A stretch of DNA of 64,000 nt from Pantoea eucalypti. GTDB lineage: Bacteria > Pseudomonadota > Gammaproteobacteria > Enterobacterales > Enterobacteriaceae. Within the stretch, counting starts at the first letter, position 1. The number at the start of each line of letters is the position of its first letter. The stretch spans positions 3,968,001 to 4,032,000 of the forward strand of contig NZ_CP045720.1 of NCBI RefSeq assembly GCF_009646115.1. Reading direction: 5' to 3'. A program made the translations under genes and the position numbers. Under the pieces are notes generated by a model. The model did no database searches. It had not been told where the DNA came from and was given only the letters and a program-made list of their open reading frames with translations. Shown here piece after piece: positions 35,803 to 45,110 of the stretch.

Positions 35803-37401
35803 ATGCGAGAAACAGATTTTGACGTCGGATACCCTTCTCATCGCGTACCGATGATGGGACGCAATGCCGTGGCGACCTCACAACCGCTGGCGGCGCAGGC
35901 GGGCTTACGGATGCTGCAGCAGGGCGGAAATGCTGTAGATGCCGCTGTCGCTACCGCCATCGCCTTAACTGTGCTGGAGCCAACCGGAAACGGCATCGGC
36001 AGCGATGCGTTTGCCATTGTCTGGGACGGCAGCGAGCTGCATGGATTAAACGCCTCAGGCCGTTCGCCCGCCGCGTGGCATCCTGAGCGCTTCGCCGGTT
36101 TGAGTGCAATGCCAGAAACCGGCTGGGAGTCCGTTACCGTCCCGGGTGCCGTCTCGGCGTGGGTCACGCTGGCGCAGCGCTTCGGGACCCTACCGCTGAC
36201 CACACTGGCGCAACCCGCAATTGACTATGCGCGCAACGGTTTTCCGGTATCACCGCTGATTGGTCAGCTGTGGCAGCGAGGCTATGACAAGCTACGGGAT
36301 CAGCCTGGCTTCATCGACTGCTTTGCGCCGCAGGGCCGTCCACCCCGTGCGGGCGAGTTATTCCGCAATCCGGCTCAGGCCCGGACCCTGCAGACGATCG
36401 CTGAGACACAGGGTGAAAGTTTTTATCGCGGTGCACTGGCGCAGAAGATGACAGCCTTTGCCCGTGAACATGGCGCGGCGCTGACGCTGGACGATTTGAA
36501 AAACCATCGCGCCGACTGGGTTACCCTGCTGTCACATCCGTTTGCCGGGGGATCGGTGCAGGAGTTGCCGCCTAACGGTCAGGGCATTGCGACATTGATT
36601 GCGCTCGGCATTCTGGAAGCGTGGGAGATCAACCGTTATGCGCCTGATTCGCCGCAGTGGCTGCATCTCTCCATTGAGGCGATGAAACTGGCACTGGTTG
36701 ATCTGGAGCGTTATGTCACCGATGAAGATCATCTCGAGTTCCCGGCAGCGTTACTGCTGAGTAAAGAGTATATCCGCCAGCGGGCAGCGTTGATTGATCC
36801 TGACAAAGCGGGAGATTTCCGCTTTGGATCACCGCAGCAGAGCGGCACGGTGTATGTTGCGACGGCTGATGCCAGCGGTATGATGGTCTCATTCATTCAG
36901 TCTAACTACATGGGCTTTGGCTCCGGCGTGGTGGTGCCCGACACCGGCATCAGCCTGCAGAACCGTGGGGCGGGCTTTTCACTCGATCCAGACCATCCTA
37001 ACGTGGTGGCAGGCGGTAAGCGCCCTTTTCACACCATCATCCCGGCCTTTGCGCTGGATGAGCAGGGTCAGCCGCTGATGGCGTTTGGTGTGATGGGTGG
37101 CCCGATGCAGGCGCAGGGTCATGTCCAGCTGGCGCTGCGAATTATGCTGCACCGCCAGAATCCGCAGGCTGCGATTGATGCGCCGCGCTGGCGGGTGGTA
37201 CAGGGACGCGAGGTGGTGTTTGAATCGACACTCGATCGCAATACCCTGAGCACGCTGCGCCGCATGGGGCACAATGTGGTACTGGAAGATCCCCTGAGCA
37301 ATTACAACTTTGGTGGCGCGCAGGCGATAGTGCGCGATCCGCAGGGTTTCTATATTGCAGCCAGCGAGAGTCGCAAAGATGGTCAGGCGGTGGTGTTTTA
37401 A
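35803..37401 (+). CDS. Gamma-glutamyltransferase family protein (Ntn hydrolase)
   Basis: The 532-residue protein starts MRETDFDVGYPSHRVPMMGRNAVATSQPLAAQAGLRML and has the GGNAVDAAVATAIALTVLEPTGNGIGSDAFAIVWDG core of the family. The autoprocessing site is expected at QQSGTVYVATAD, where the Thr becomes the N-terminal nucleophile of the small subunit; GGGPMQAQGHVQ-like sequence (GGPMQAQGHVQLALRIM) follows. There is no signal peptide, unlike periplasmic Ggt, so it is probably cytoplasmic and of the YwrD/oxamate-amidohydrolase-like branch. Substrate is not predictable. It appears to be a single-gene unit. Confidence 0.88.
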   Translation: MRETDFDVGYPSHRVPMMGRNAVATSQPLAAQAGLRMLQQGGNAVDAAVATAIALTVLEPTGNGIGSDAFAIVWDGSELHGLNASGRSPAAWHPERFAGLSAMPETGWESVTVPGAVSAWVTLAQRFGTLPLTTLAQPAIDYARNGFPVSPLIGQLWQRGYDKLRDQPGFIDCFAPQGRPPRAGELFRNPAQARTLQTIAETQGESFYRGALAQKMTAFAREHGAALTLDDLKNHRADWVTLLSHPFAGGSVQELPPNGQGIATLIALGILEAWEINRYAPDSPQWLHLSIEAMKLALVDLERYVTDEDHLEFPAALLLSKEYIRQRAALIDPDKAGDFRFGSPQQSGTVYVATADASGMMVSFIQSNYMGFGSGVVVPDTGISLQNRGAGFSLDPDHPNVVAGGKRPFHTIIPAFALDEQGQPLMAFGVMGGPMQAQGHVQLALRIMLHRQNPQAAIDAPRWRVVQGREVVFESTLDRNTLSTLRRMGHNVVLEDPLSNYNFGGAQAIVRDPQGFYIAASESRKDGQAVVF

Positions 37402-37627
37402 GGCTGCAGCCGTGATCGCAATACCGCTAAACTGACGTTCAGGTTAACGCATGATGGCAGGAAACGTATCGCGCTCTGACGTGCGGGCGATCCCGTTGTA
37501 TCACCGGCGTTTAAGAAAGCCTCTGCTTCACAGGCGGTTTCACATTGTGCCGTGACGGCGGTTTGTTCTATTCTTTAGGCCATTCCCACCTGGACATCAG
37601 ACAGTACTACCGACAGGAGTTGACCCA

Positions 37628-38344
37628 ATGGCTTCAGGACTTACACGCCTTATGGCACGCGGCGGCATTATGCTCGCTGGCGCGCTCATCGTGCTGCAAC
37701 TCACCGCATGCGGTGACAAAGAAGGCGAGCAGCGTAAAGCATTTATTGATTTCCTCCAGAATACCGTGATGCGCAGTGGCGAGCATCTCCCTAGTCTCAG
37801 CGAAAACCAGAAGCAAAGCTTTGGCAACTTCGCCAGCGATTACGCCATCATGTACGGCTTTTCGCAGCAGGCGAACAAAGCCGTTGAACAGGGGATGCGT
37901 CCGGTGGTGGATGAACTGTCTGCCATTCGCGTTCCGCAGGATTATCTCAGCCGTCGTGATTCCCTGCGTCAGGCCACGAGCGCACTGGTCATTGTTACCC
38001 AGCAGATTGAGAGCGCAAAAATGCAGGCGGACAGCAGCAAAGCGGCCCTAAAGCAGACGGATGATCTGAAAAAAGTCTACGACACCGCCTATAACAAAGT
38101 GGTGACGGTACCCGCCAATCAGCTGATTCCGCTGCTGCCTAAACTTCAGGCGCTGAGCCAGGCTGCCGTGCAGACCGGCGAATTCCTGCAAACTCAGGGT
38201 ACCCGCGTCAGCTTCAATGATGGCGGCGTGCAGTTCCCGACGCAGGATCAGGCTTCACAATACAACGCGATAATGAGCACGTTATCCGCGAATGCACAGG
38301 CGCTTCCTCAGGCACAAGCGGCCGTTCAGGGTGGCCTGCAGTAA
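37628..38344 (+). CDS. yiaF: YiaF, DUF3053 lipoprotein
   Basis: The 238-residue protein has a lipoprotein signal: a hydrophobic stretch followed by LQLTAC, with Cys28 as the lipidation site. The next residues GDKEGEQRKAFIDFLQNTVMRSG and the helical body match E. coli YiaF (DUF3053), function unknown. The Gly-Asp after the Cys suggests inner-membrane retention by the +2 rule. It is preceded by CAGGAGTTGACCCA at a normal distance. Confidence 0.9.
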   Translation: MASGLTRLMARGGIMLAGALIVLQLTACGDKEGEQRKAFIDFLQNTVMRSGEHLPSLSENQKQSFGNFASDYAIMYGFSQQANKAVEQGMRPVVDELSAIRVPQDYLSRRDSLRQATSALVIVTQQIESAKMQADSSKAALKQTDDLKKVYDTAYNKVVTVPANQLIPLLPKLQALSQAAVQTGEFLQTQGTRVSFNDGGVQFPTQDQASQYNAIMSTLSANAQALPQAQAAVQGGLQ

Positions 38345-38355
38345 ATCTGCTTTAT

Positions 38356-38378
38356 GGGCAGGCGTAGGTCGCCTGCCC
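38356..38378 (+). terminator. Hairpin after yiaF
   Basis: GGGCAGGCG (38356-38364), TAGGT, CGCCTGCCC (38370-38378) is a perfect 9-bp stem 12 bases past yiaF; only a weak T-rich stretch follows, so termination is probable but not certain. Confidence 0.6.
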
Positions 38379-38424
38379 GTCTCCACGCCTTTTCTAATCG
38401 CATCCGATAGCCTGTCGAATGAAG

Positions 38425-38634
38425 TGTGATCTGGCGCATTTTCGACCAAAAATAATTTGTGATCTGAGTCACATTTATATAACAAACCCCCGCCCTTTTA
38501 GTGTGATCAAACTCACAGATAATCAGCTATCACGCGTAAAAACCAGGCAAAACAACACGTAACCGTTATAAAAATGTGATCAATGTCACGCTAATCACCC
38601 CTGCCACCACCCTTAATCAGTGATATAGATCACA
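38425..38634 (+). promoter_or_regulatory. Array of CRP-binding sites upstream of mtlA
   Basis: Four good matches to TGTGA-N6-TCACA are TGTGATCTGAGTCACA (38458-38473), TGTGATCAAACTCACA (38502-38517), TGTGATCAATGTCACG (38575-38590) and AGTGATATAGATCACA (38619-38634); a weaker half-site starts at 38425. E. coli mtlA is known for multiple CRP sites. The arrangement predicts strong cAMP-CRP activation and catabolite control of mannitol use. Confidence 0.88.
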
Positions 38635-38776
38635 CTTTTTCCGCGTGCTACGCAGTGCCAAATTCGCGTGATAGAGTCCGCGTGCATACAGTAATACCAC
38701 CGGCTGCGAGTCGGGGTGGCTAAACAAAAACAAACGCGCTCTCCTATTGCAGCGCGTCTCAATAAGGGGTGGGTTT

Positions 38777-40711
38777 ATGTCCTCATCAGTGAAGGTCAAA
38801 GTACAGAGCTTTGGTCGCTTTCTGAGTAATATGGTGATGCCAAACATCGGGGCGTTCATCGCCTGGGGTATCATCACCGCGCTGTTTATTCCAACTGGCT
38901 GGATCCCGAACGAAACGCTGGCCAAACTGGTTGGCCCAATGATCACCTACCTGCTGCCACTGCTGATCGGTTTTACCGGTGGGCGTCTGGTGGGCGGCGA
39001 TCGTGGCGGTGTGGTCGGTGCAATTACGACAATGGGTGTGATTGTCGGTGCGGATATGCCGATGTTCCTCGGTGCAATGATTGCCGGTCCACTGGGCGGC
39101 TGGGCAATTAAGTCGTTTGACCGGGCGATTGACGGCAAAATCAAAAGCGGCTTCGAGATGCTGGTTAACAACTTCTCGGCCGGTATTATCGGGATGATTC
39201 TGGCACTGCTGGCGTTCCTGGCGATTGGTCCGCTGGTAGAAGGTCTGTCACACATTCTCGCCGCAGGCGTGAATCTGATGGTGCAGAACAACCTGCTGCC
39301 GCTGACCTCAATCTTCGTGGAACCGGCAAAAATCCTGTTCCTGAACAACGCCATCAACCACGGGATCTTCTCACCGCTGGGTATCCAGCAAGCCAGTGAG
39401 GCGGGCAAGTCGATCTTCTTCCTGATCGAAGCCAACCCGGGTCCGGGTATGGGCGTGCTGATGGCCTACATGTTCTTTGGTCGTGGTAGTGCTAAACAAT
39501 CTGCAGGCGGTGCGGCAATTATCCACTTCCTTGGCGGCATCCATGAGATCTACTTCCCGTATGTGCTGATGGCGCCTCGCCTGCTGCTGGCGGTCATCCT
39601 GGGAGGCATGACGGGTGTCTTCACACTGACCGTGCTGAACGGTGGCCTGGTCTCGCCTGCTTCACCGGGTTCAATCCTGGCGGTGCTGGCGATGACACCA
39701 AAGGGTGCCTACTTTGCGAACATCGCTGCCATTGCTGCCGCTTTCGCCGTCTCCTTCGTAGTTTCCGCTATCCTGCTGAAAACCAGCAAGGTTAAAGAAG
39801 ATGACGATATCGAAGCCGCGACTCAGCGCATGCATGAGATGAAAGCGCAGTCGAAAGGCCAGAGCGTGGCGGGTGCACCCGTCGCCAGCGATGCGATGAG
39901 CGTCGAGCTGCATCACGTGCGCAAAATTATCGTCGCCTGTGATGCCGGTATGGGCTCAAGCGCCATGGGTGCAGGTGTTCTGCGTAAGAAAGTGCAGGAT
40001 GCAGGTCTGAGCAATGTGTCGGTGACGAATACCGCGATCAATGCCCTGCCAGGCGATGTCGATCTGGTGATTACCCATCGTGATCTGACAGAGCGTGCTA
40101 TTCGCCAGGCTCCGCATGCGCAGCACATCTCGCTGAATAACTTCCTCGACAGTGCGCTCTACAGCACGCTGACCGAACGTCTGGTTGCCGCTAATCGCAG
40201 CGACGTGCATCGTCAAACGGTCACCACTGCGCTCTCTGACAGTTACGATGAAGGCAACGCACACCTGTTTAAACTGGGTGCAGATAACGTCTTCCTCGGC
40301 CTGACCGCCAGCAACAAAGAACAGGCGATTCGTTTTGCTGGTGAACAGCTGGTGAAAGGCGGTTATGTAGAGCCAGAATATGTTGACGCGATGCTGGCGC
40401 GTGAAAAACTGACGCCGACCTACCTCGGTGAGTCGATTGCGGTGCCGCACGGGACCGTTGAAGCGAAAGATCGCGTGCTGAAAACTGGCGTGGTGTTCTG
40501 TCAGTATCCGGCAGGCGTCCTGTTTGGCGAAGAGCCAGACGACGTCGCGCGCCTGGTGATTGGTATTGCTGCCCGTAATAACGAGCACATTCAGGTGATT
40601 ACCAGCCTGACCAATGCGCTGGATGATGACAGCGTGATTGAGAAGCTGGCGAACACCACCCGCGTGCAGGAAGTGCTGGATCTGCTGTCAGGCAAGCCTG
40701 CCGTCGCGTAA
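38777..40711 (+). CDS. mtlA: PTS mannitol-specific EIICBA component MtlA
   Basis: The 644-residue protein imports and phosphorylates mannitol to mannitol-1-phosphate. The order is an IIC membrane domain (about 1-340, with GGIHEIYFPYVL), an IIB domain with the phosphocysteine loop VACDAGMGSSAMG (Cys about 391), and an IIA domain with phospho-His in ESIAVPHGTVEAK (about 561). The length is as in E. coli (637). The start is the ATG at 38777, preceded by AAGGGGTGGG; the in-frame codon at 38747 is too far upstream for the family. It is the first gene of mtlADR. Confidence 0.97.
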   Translation: MSSSVKVKVQSFGRFLSNMVMPNIGAFIAWGIITALFIPTGWIPNETLAKLVGPMITYLLPLLIGFTGGRLVGGDRGGVVGAITTMGVIVGADMPMFLGAMIAGPLGGWAIKSFDRAIDGKIKSGFEMLVNNFSAGIIGMILALLAFLAIGPLVEGLSHILAAGVNLMVQNNLLPLTSIFVEPAKILFLNNAINHGIFSPLGIQQASEAGKSIFFLIEANPGPGMGVLMAYMFFGRGSAKQSAGGAAIIHFLGGIHEIYFPYVLMAPRLLLAVILGGMTGVFTLTVLNGGLVSPASPGSILAVLAMTPKGAYFANIAAIAAAFAVSFVVSAILLKTSKVKEDDDIEAATQRMHEMKAQSKGQSVAGAPVASDAMSVELHHVRKIIVACDAGMGSSAMGAGVLRKKVQDAGLSNVSVTNTAINALPGDVDLVITHRDLTERAIRQAPHAQHISLNNFLDSALYSTLTERLVAANRSDVHRQTVTTALSDSYDEGNAHLFKLGADNVFLGLTASNKEQAIRFAGEQLVKGGYVEPEYVDAMLAREKLTPTYLGESIAVPHGTVEAKDRVLKTGVVFCQYPAGVLFGEEPDDVARLVIGIAARNNEHIQVITSLTNALDDDSVIEKLANTTRVQEVLDLLSGKPAVA

Positions 40712-40759
40712 TTCAGAGCAATTCTTTCCCTGGGGCGGTCATGCCCGTCCCGATTTCCT

Positions 40760-40779
40760 GGGGCGGGTTTGCCCGCCCC
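40760..40779 (+). other. Hairpin in the mtlA-mtlD intergenic region
   Basis: GGGGCGGG, TTTG, CCCGCCCC forms a strong 8-bp stem without a following T-run. It may stabilise the upstream message or partly attenuate mtlD. Confidence 0.6.
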
Positions 40780-40806
40780 ATCGTCATTTGATATGGGTCA
40801 AAAATT

Positions 40807-41955
40807 ATGAAAGCGTTACATTTCGGAGCAGGAAACATTGGTCGCGGCTTTATCGGCAAATTACTGGCTGATGCAGGTATCGAACTGGTTTTTGCTGATG
40901 TGAATCAGACGGTGCTGGATGCACTGAACGCGCGTCATGAGTATCCCGTTCATGTGGTTGGCGAACAGGCCAAAGTGGAAACCGTTAAAGGCGTCAGTGC
41001 CGTAAACAGCACCAGCGATGAGATCATCACCCTGGTCTCTGACGTCGATCTTGTTACCACCGCCGTGGGTCCGCAGATTCTGGAGCGTATTGCCGCCAGT
41101 GTGGCAAAAGGTCTGGCAAAACGCAGCGACAACGGTAACACCCGTCCATTAAATATCATCGCCTGTGAGAATATGGTGCGCGGCACCAGCCAGCTAAAAC
41201 AGCATGTGCTGAAGGCGCTGCCGGCGCAGTATCACGCCTGGCTGGAAGAGCATGTCGGCTTTGTGGATTCCGCTGTCGATCGCATCGTGCCCCCTTCTGA
41301 AGCAGGCAGCACCGATCCACTGGAAGTGACCGTTGAAACCTTTAGCGAATGGATCGTCGATCAAACCCAGTTTAAAGGTGACCTGCCAGCCATTCCTGGC
41401 ATGGAACTGACCGACAATCTGATGGCCTTTGTTGAGCGTAAACTCTTCACCCTGAACACCGGTCACGCCATTACCGCCTACCTCGGCCAGCTGGCGGGTC
41501 ACCAGACCATTCGTGACGCCATCCTTGATGAAAAAATCCGGGCCGTAGTGAAAGGCGCAATGGAAGAGAGTGGCGCGGTACTGATTAAACGTTACGGTTT
41601 TGATGCGGAAAAACATGCGGCCTATATCCAGAAAATACTGGGTCGTTTTGAAAATCCTTATCTGAAAGATGATGTTGAGCGCGTAGGCCGTCAGCCGCTG
41701 CGTAAACTCAGCGCGGGCGATCGCCTGATTAAGCCCACGCTGGGCACAATGGAGTATGGTTTACCGCACGCCAGCCTGGTGCAGGGTATTGCTGCTGCCA
41801 TGCACTATCACAGCGATCAGGACCCGCAGGCACAGGAACTGGCCGCGCTGCTGGCAGAAAAAGGCCCGCAGGCTACGCTGGCTGAGATTTCAGGACTGGA
41901 TGCCGACAGCGAAGTGGTGGCTTCTGTGGTGAGCGCCTGGCACGCTATGGCATAA
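40807..41955 (+). CDS. mtlD: Mannitol-1-phosphate 5-dehydrogenase MtlD
   Basis: The 382-residue NAD-dependent enzyme oxidises mannitol-1-phosphate to fructose-6-phosphate. [20 protein letters not shown] contains the GAGNIGRG dinucleotide-binding motif. The catalytic segment includes [14 protein letters not shown]. Length equals E. coli MtlD (382). It is the second gene of mtlADR. Confidence 0.98.
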   Translation: MKALHFGAGNIGRGFIGKLLADAGIELVFADVNQTVLDALNARHEYPVHVVGEQAKVETVKGVSAVNSTSDEIITLVSDVDLVTTAVGPQILERIAASVAKGLAKRSDNGNTRPLNIIACENMVRGTSQLKQHVLKALPAQYHAWLEEHVGFVDSAVDRIVPPSEAGSTDPLEVTVETFSEWIVDQTQFKGDLPAIPGMELTDNLMAFVERKLFTLNTGHAITAYLGQLAGHQTIRDAILDEKIRAVVKGAMEESGAVLIKRYGFDAEKHAAYIQKILGRFENPYLKDDVERVGRQPLRKLSAGDRLIKPTLGTMEYGLPHASLVQGIAAAMHYHSDQDPQAQELAALLAEKGPQATLAEISGLDADSEVVASVVSAWHAMA

Positions 41956-41962
41956 TGCGCAC

Positions 41963-42565
41963 GTGTTAGTGACGCAAGCCGGGCGCAGTTCGCCTGCGCC
42001 CAACGGCGGTATTGAACCCATGCAGGCAATAATGGAAGAGAAGCAGGCTTTTGAGAACCGGGTGCTTGAGCGCCTGAACGCCGGTCGTTCGGTGAGAAGC
42101 TTTCTGATCGCCGCCGTTGAGCTATTGGCTGAAGCCGTCAATCTGCTGGTGCTGCAGGTGTTCCGCAAAGATGACTATGCGGTTAAATATGCCGTAGAAC
42201 CGCTGCTGCTGGGTAATGGCCCTTTGGGCGAACTCTCGGTTCGCCTGAAGCTGATTTACGGACTTGGCGTCATCAGCCGGCACGAATATGAAGATGGTGA
42301 ACTGCTGCTGGCGCTGCGCGAAGAGCTGAATCACGACCACGGCGATTATCGTTTTACTGACGACGAGATTCTCGGCCCGTTTGGGGAACTGCACTGTGTC
42401 ACGGCCTGGCCACCCGCGCCGGTGTTTAATACTGAAGATCCCGAGCTGCGCAGTATGCAGCAGCAGCGCTATCTGCAGATGGTGCGCTCCACCATGGTCC
42501 TGTCACTCACCGAGCTGATCGCGCGCATCAGTATGAAGCAGGCGTTTAAAAAGTCCGGTAGCTGA
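41963..42565 (+). CDS. mtlR: Mannitol operon repressor MtlR
   Basis: The 200-residue all-helical protein contains NRVLERLNAGRSVRSFLIAAVELL and FTDDEILGPFGELHCV, matching E. coli MtlR (195 residues), which represses mtlADR by an unusual, non-HTH mechanism. The chosen start is a GTG 7 bases after mtlD; ATG at 42020 is an alternative. It is the last gene of the operon and ends at a terminator. Confidence 0.94.
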   Translation: MLVTQAGRSSPAPNGGIEPMQAIMEEKQAFENRVLERLNAGRSVRSFLIAAVELLAEAVNLLVLQVFRKDDYAVKYAVEPLLLGNGPLGELSVRLKLIYGLGVISRHEYEDGELLLALREELNHDHGDYRFTDDEILGPFGELHCVTAWPPAPVFNTEDPELRSMQQQRYLQMVRSTMVLSLTELIARISMKQAFKKSGS

Positions 42566-42572
42566 TCCTGTC

Positions 42573-42596
42573 AGGCGCCATCACGGCGCCTTTTTC
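42573..42596 (+). terminator. Rho-independent terminator of mtlADR
   Basis: AGGCGCC (42573-42579), ATCAC-type loop, GGCGCCT (42585-42591) is followed by TTTTTCGT. Confidence 0.92.
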
Positions 42597-42668
42597 GTCT
42601 TAACCTGAACGGGAATATGCGCCAGATTTGGTGTATCCTTGCCCTGTTTTCCTCAACGAGTTGTTGTC

Positions 42669-43031
42669 ATGAAAGAGCAAGAAAAGAACGAAATCAAACT
42701 TCTCAGCGATAAGCTGGACGCATTGAACCGCAAAGAACCGCAGCTACTTGAATCGGGTGATGTCGAGAAACTGGGCGCGTTGCTGAAAGAGAAAGAAGCG
42801 CTGGTCATTGAGATTGAGCGCCTGCGCGGTCAGCGGGTTGAAAAACTCAGTGCCGAAGCGCAGAAGCTGCAGAAAATGGGCTTCAGCCGCGAAATTACCA
42901 AGAAAGAGCAGGCAAATCTGGGCGCGCTGAAAAAAAGCGTGCGCGGCCTGGTGGTGGTGCATCCAATGACCGCGCTGGGACGTGAGATGGGTCTGACAGC
43001 GATGACCGGCTTCGCTAAAACCGCATTCTGA
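42669..43031 (+). CDS. yibL: YibL, ribosome-associated DUF2810 protein
   Basis: The 120-residue highly charged, coiled-coil-like protein starts [19 protein letters not shown] and ends [20 protein letters not shown]...GFAKTAF, the conserved YibL C-terminus. E. coli YibL co-purifies with ribosomes; its role is not defined. The ATG at 42669 matches the E. coli start; an in-frame upstream codon at 42639 adds a non-conserved [10 protein letters not shown]. It follows mtlR, as in E. coli. Confidence 0.93.
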   Translation: MKEQEKNEIKLLSDKLDALNRKEPQLLESGDVEKLGALLKEKEALVIEIERLRGQRVEKLSAEAQKLQKMGFSREITKKEQANLGALKKSVRGLVVVHPMTALGREMGLTAMTGFAKTAF

Positions 43032-43035
43032 CGGA

Positions 43036-43061
43036 GTCGATCAGGCAGCTGCCTGATCGAC
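43036..43061. other. Perfect 26-bp palindrome between convergent yibL and ybjX-like gene
   Basis: GTCGATCAGGCAG is followed directly by its complement CTGCCTGATCGAC. It overlaps the last codons of the minus-strand gene (DQAAA). It could act as a bidirectional transcription-end structure, though no T-run is present. Confidence 0.7.
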
Positions 43062-44009
43062 ATCGGCTTTGCGTTCGCCAGCGGCGGCGTACACCTGCTC
43101 CGCCAGCGCATCCAGCAGTTCATAGCGACGGCGATACTCTGCCCGCTTCTTACTGGCGATCTCCTCCAGTGTCTTGCGCGGCAGGCTCAGCGGCAGAGTA
43201 AACATCCCATCTTTGCGCGCTTCACCGCTCAGCGACAGCCAGAATTCACTGTAGCTGGCAAAGAACTTATCCCCTTTGCTATGGCGATAACGCAGACTGC
43301 GGAAGACATGTGTCTCATCACCTACCGCCAGAATATTTTCCACACCGCACTGCTTCGCAACAATAAATACCGCTTCCATTAACAGACGCTTTGGAAAGAG
43401 ACCGTGAGCCGCTTTGGTCGCCTCGCGGATCATCTCATTATTGATATGTTTCCGCGGCCCCTGTAGTCCACCAATTAACAGGGTGCGCTGGCTATTTTCG
43501 TTGAGAATAGAAAATGAGAGCGACGCAATAATTTCGTCGTTATAACGCAATACCAGTGTCACTTCCCCTTCCCGGTCGAAATAACCAGAGCTGCACGAGA
43601 GGATAAAGTTTTCGCCATTTTTACCGGTCAGTGTGGCCAGTGGATTATCCGTAGCGCTTTGCAACAGCTGGCGCAGCATAGGATTTTCCAGATTATTCAT
43701 CAGGCTGTAATGATCAAGTATCGCCTGCGCACGTGCTGCAATGCTCAGTCCTGAACGCAGATAGGGCCGGTGCAGCTTAGCGGGCAACAATCCCTGCGTG
43801 CTCATCAGCAGCGGGAGTTGCGGTAAATGCGACAACGCGTGCAGATAATGCAGCGTCGTCAGTGGCGATATTAAGGTTCTTAACACAAATTTCAGGCGGA
43901 AACGTTTACTTTTCCAGAGTTTATCCGGAACATATTTCCCGCTAATTAACTGAAAAAAAAGAGAAGCAGAGGATTCGGTCGTATTTTCCTGAGTAGTTAT
44001 AATTGACAT
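43041..44009 (-). CDS. VirK/YbjX family protein (DUF535)
   Basis: The 322-residue protein has family features: an N-terminal helical region, LMSTQGLLPAKLHRPYLRSG, the central LTGKNGENFILSCSSGYFDREGEVTLVL, and LLIGGLQGPRKH followed by LFPKRLLMEAVFIVAKQCGVENILAVGDETHVFRS. VirK of Shigella and YbjX of Salmonella/E. coli have this architecture; they are linked to antimicrobial-peptide resistance and envelope functions, but the biochemical role is unknown. The start is ATG at 44007-44009; a GTG at 44021 is possible. No operon partner. Confidence 0.85.
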   Translation of the reverse strand: MSIITTQENTTESSASLFFQLISGKYVPDKLWKSKRFRLKFVLRTLISPLTTLHYLHALSHLPQLPLLMSTQGLLPAKLHRPYLRSGLSIAARAQAILDHYSLMNNLENPMLRQLLQSATDNPLATLTGKNGENFILSCSSGYFDREGEVTLVLRYNDEIIASLSFSILNENSQRTLLIGGLQGPRKHINNEMIREATKAAHGLFPKRLLMEAVFIVAKQCGVENILAVGDETHVFRSLRYRHSKGDKFFASYSEFWLSLSGEARKDGMFTLPLSLPRKTLEEIASKKRAEYRRRYELLDALAEQVYAAAGERKADVDQAAA

Positions 44010-44149
44010 AGTCAGCGACACACAATGAGTTAAACAAGAATGTCACTGAAAATAACATAGTCAATATCAACGGCAGGTTAATGCGGAATAACATTAAAAC
44101 TCATATCTGATGACTTCGGGTCCGAATCTGGAATACACAAAATAGAGAT

Positions 44150-44180
44150 AAAAAAAACCGGCGAAATAAATTTCACCGGT
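44150..44180 (-). terminator. Rho-independent terminator of sodA
   Basis: On the minus strand ACCGGTGAAA, TTTA, TTTCGCCGGT (one G-U pair in RNA) is followed by a long T-run. Confidence 0.92.
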
Positions 44181-44210
44181 TTATCTTCATTGCGTTTACG
44201 CTTTGTTAAC

Positions 44211-44828
44211 TTACTGAGCAGCAGCGAAGCGGGCTGCCGCTTCGTCCCAGTTAACCACGTTCCAGAACGCTTTGATGTAGTCAGGACGCTTGTTCTGATA
44301 CTTCAGATAGTAAGCGTGTTCCCACACATCCAGACCGATGATCGGGAAGCCAGAAACGCCGGCAACCGCTTCACCCATCAGCGGGTTATCCTGGTTTGCG
44401 GTAGAAACCACAGCCAGTTTGTCGCCTTTCTTAACCAGCCATGCCCAGCCAGAACCGAAACGGGTCGCAGCGGCTTTCTCGAACTCTTCCTGGAATTTTT
44501 CCACGCTACCGAAATCTTTCTCGATAGCCGCTTTCAGGTCACCCTGCAGCGTGGTACCGGTTTTCAGGCCTTTCCAGAACAGGCTGTGGTTAGCGTGACC
44601 GCCTGCGTTGTTACGCAGTGGGCCTTTTTTGTCTGCTGGCAGCTGATCCAGTTTGGTGATCAGCTCTTCTACCGGCAGATTAGCAAATTCAGTACCTTCC
44701 AGCGCGGCGTTAGCGTTGTTCACATAGGTCTGGTGGTGTTTGGTGTGATGGATCTCCATCGTCTGCTTGTCGAAATGCGGTTCCAGTGCGTCGTATGCGT
44801 AAGGCAGGGATGGCAGTGAATAACTCAT
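44211..44828 (-). CDS. sodA: Superoxide dismutase [Mn] SodA
   Basis: The 205-residue Fe/Mn-type SOD has metal ligands His27 (EIHHTKHH), the His in [10 protein letters not shown] (about 82), and Asp and His in the DVWEHAYY signature (about 168 and 172). [18 protein letters not shown] sequence ([14 protein letters not shown]) supports the Mn enzyme. It dismutates superoxide in the cytoplasm. The start [17 protein letters not shown] matches E. coli; a codon 15 bases upstream is in frame but overlaps the ribosome-binding site region (GGAGAGGAAGAAC). Control by SoxRS, Fur and ArcA is known in E. coli; not assigned here. Confidence 0.98.
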   Translation of the reverse strand: MSYSLPSLPYAYDALEPHFDKQTMEIHHTKHHQTYVNNANAALEGTEFANLPVEELITKLDQLPADKKGPLRNNAGGHANHSLFWKGLKTGTTLQGDLKAAIEKDFGSVEKFQEEFEKAAATRFGSGWAWLVKKGDKLAVVSTANQDNPLMGEAVAGVSGFPIIGLDVWEHAYYLKYQNKRPDYIKAFWNVVNWDEAAARFAAAQ

Positions 44829-45110
44829 GTTCTTCCTCTCCATTTAGTTTGAGCAGCACGACGAATTCGGGACGTGCCGCGTAAGCAGTCGAATCATTAT
44901 AGTTAAATTCATGTAGCGTAAAAGGGTAATCAATGCCCTATTAACCATAAGGATTTGCGAAAGCCGGCATTAGCAACCCGTTGTTTTTACAGTGTGCTGA
45001 TGCTGGCTCTGCCTTTTCAGACGTGCCAGGCAGGGAGAGCAGCACGCTGATGCCAGGCTATCAGCCAGCACGCCTCCCGCCTGAACGCCGCGTCGGCCCT
45101 GCTCTGCGCG

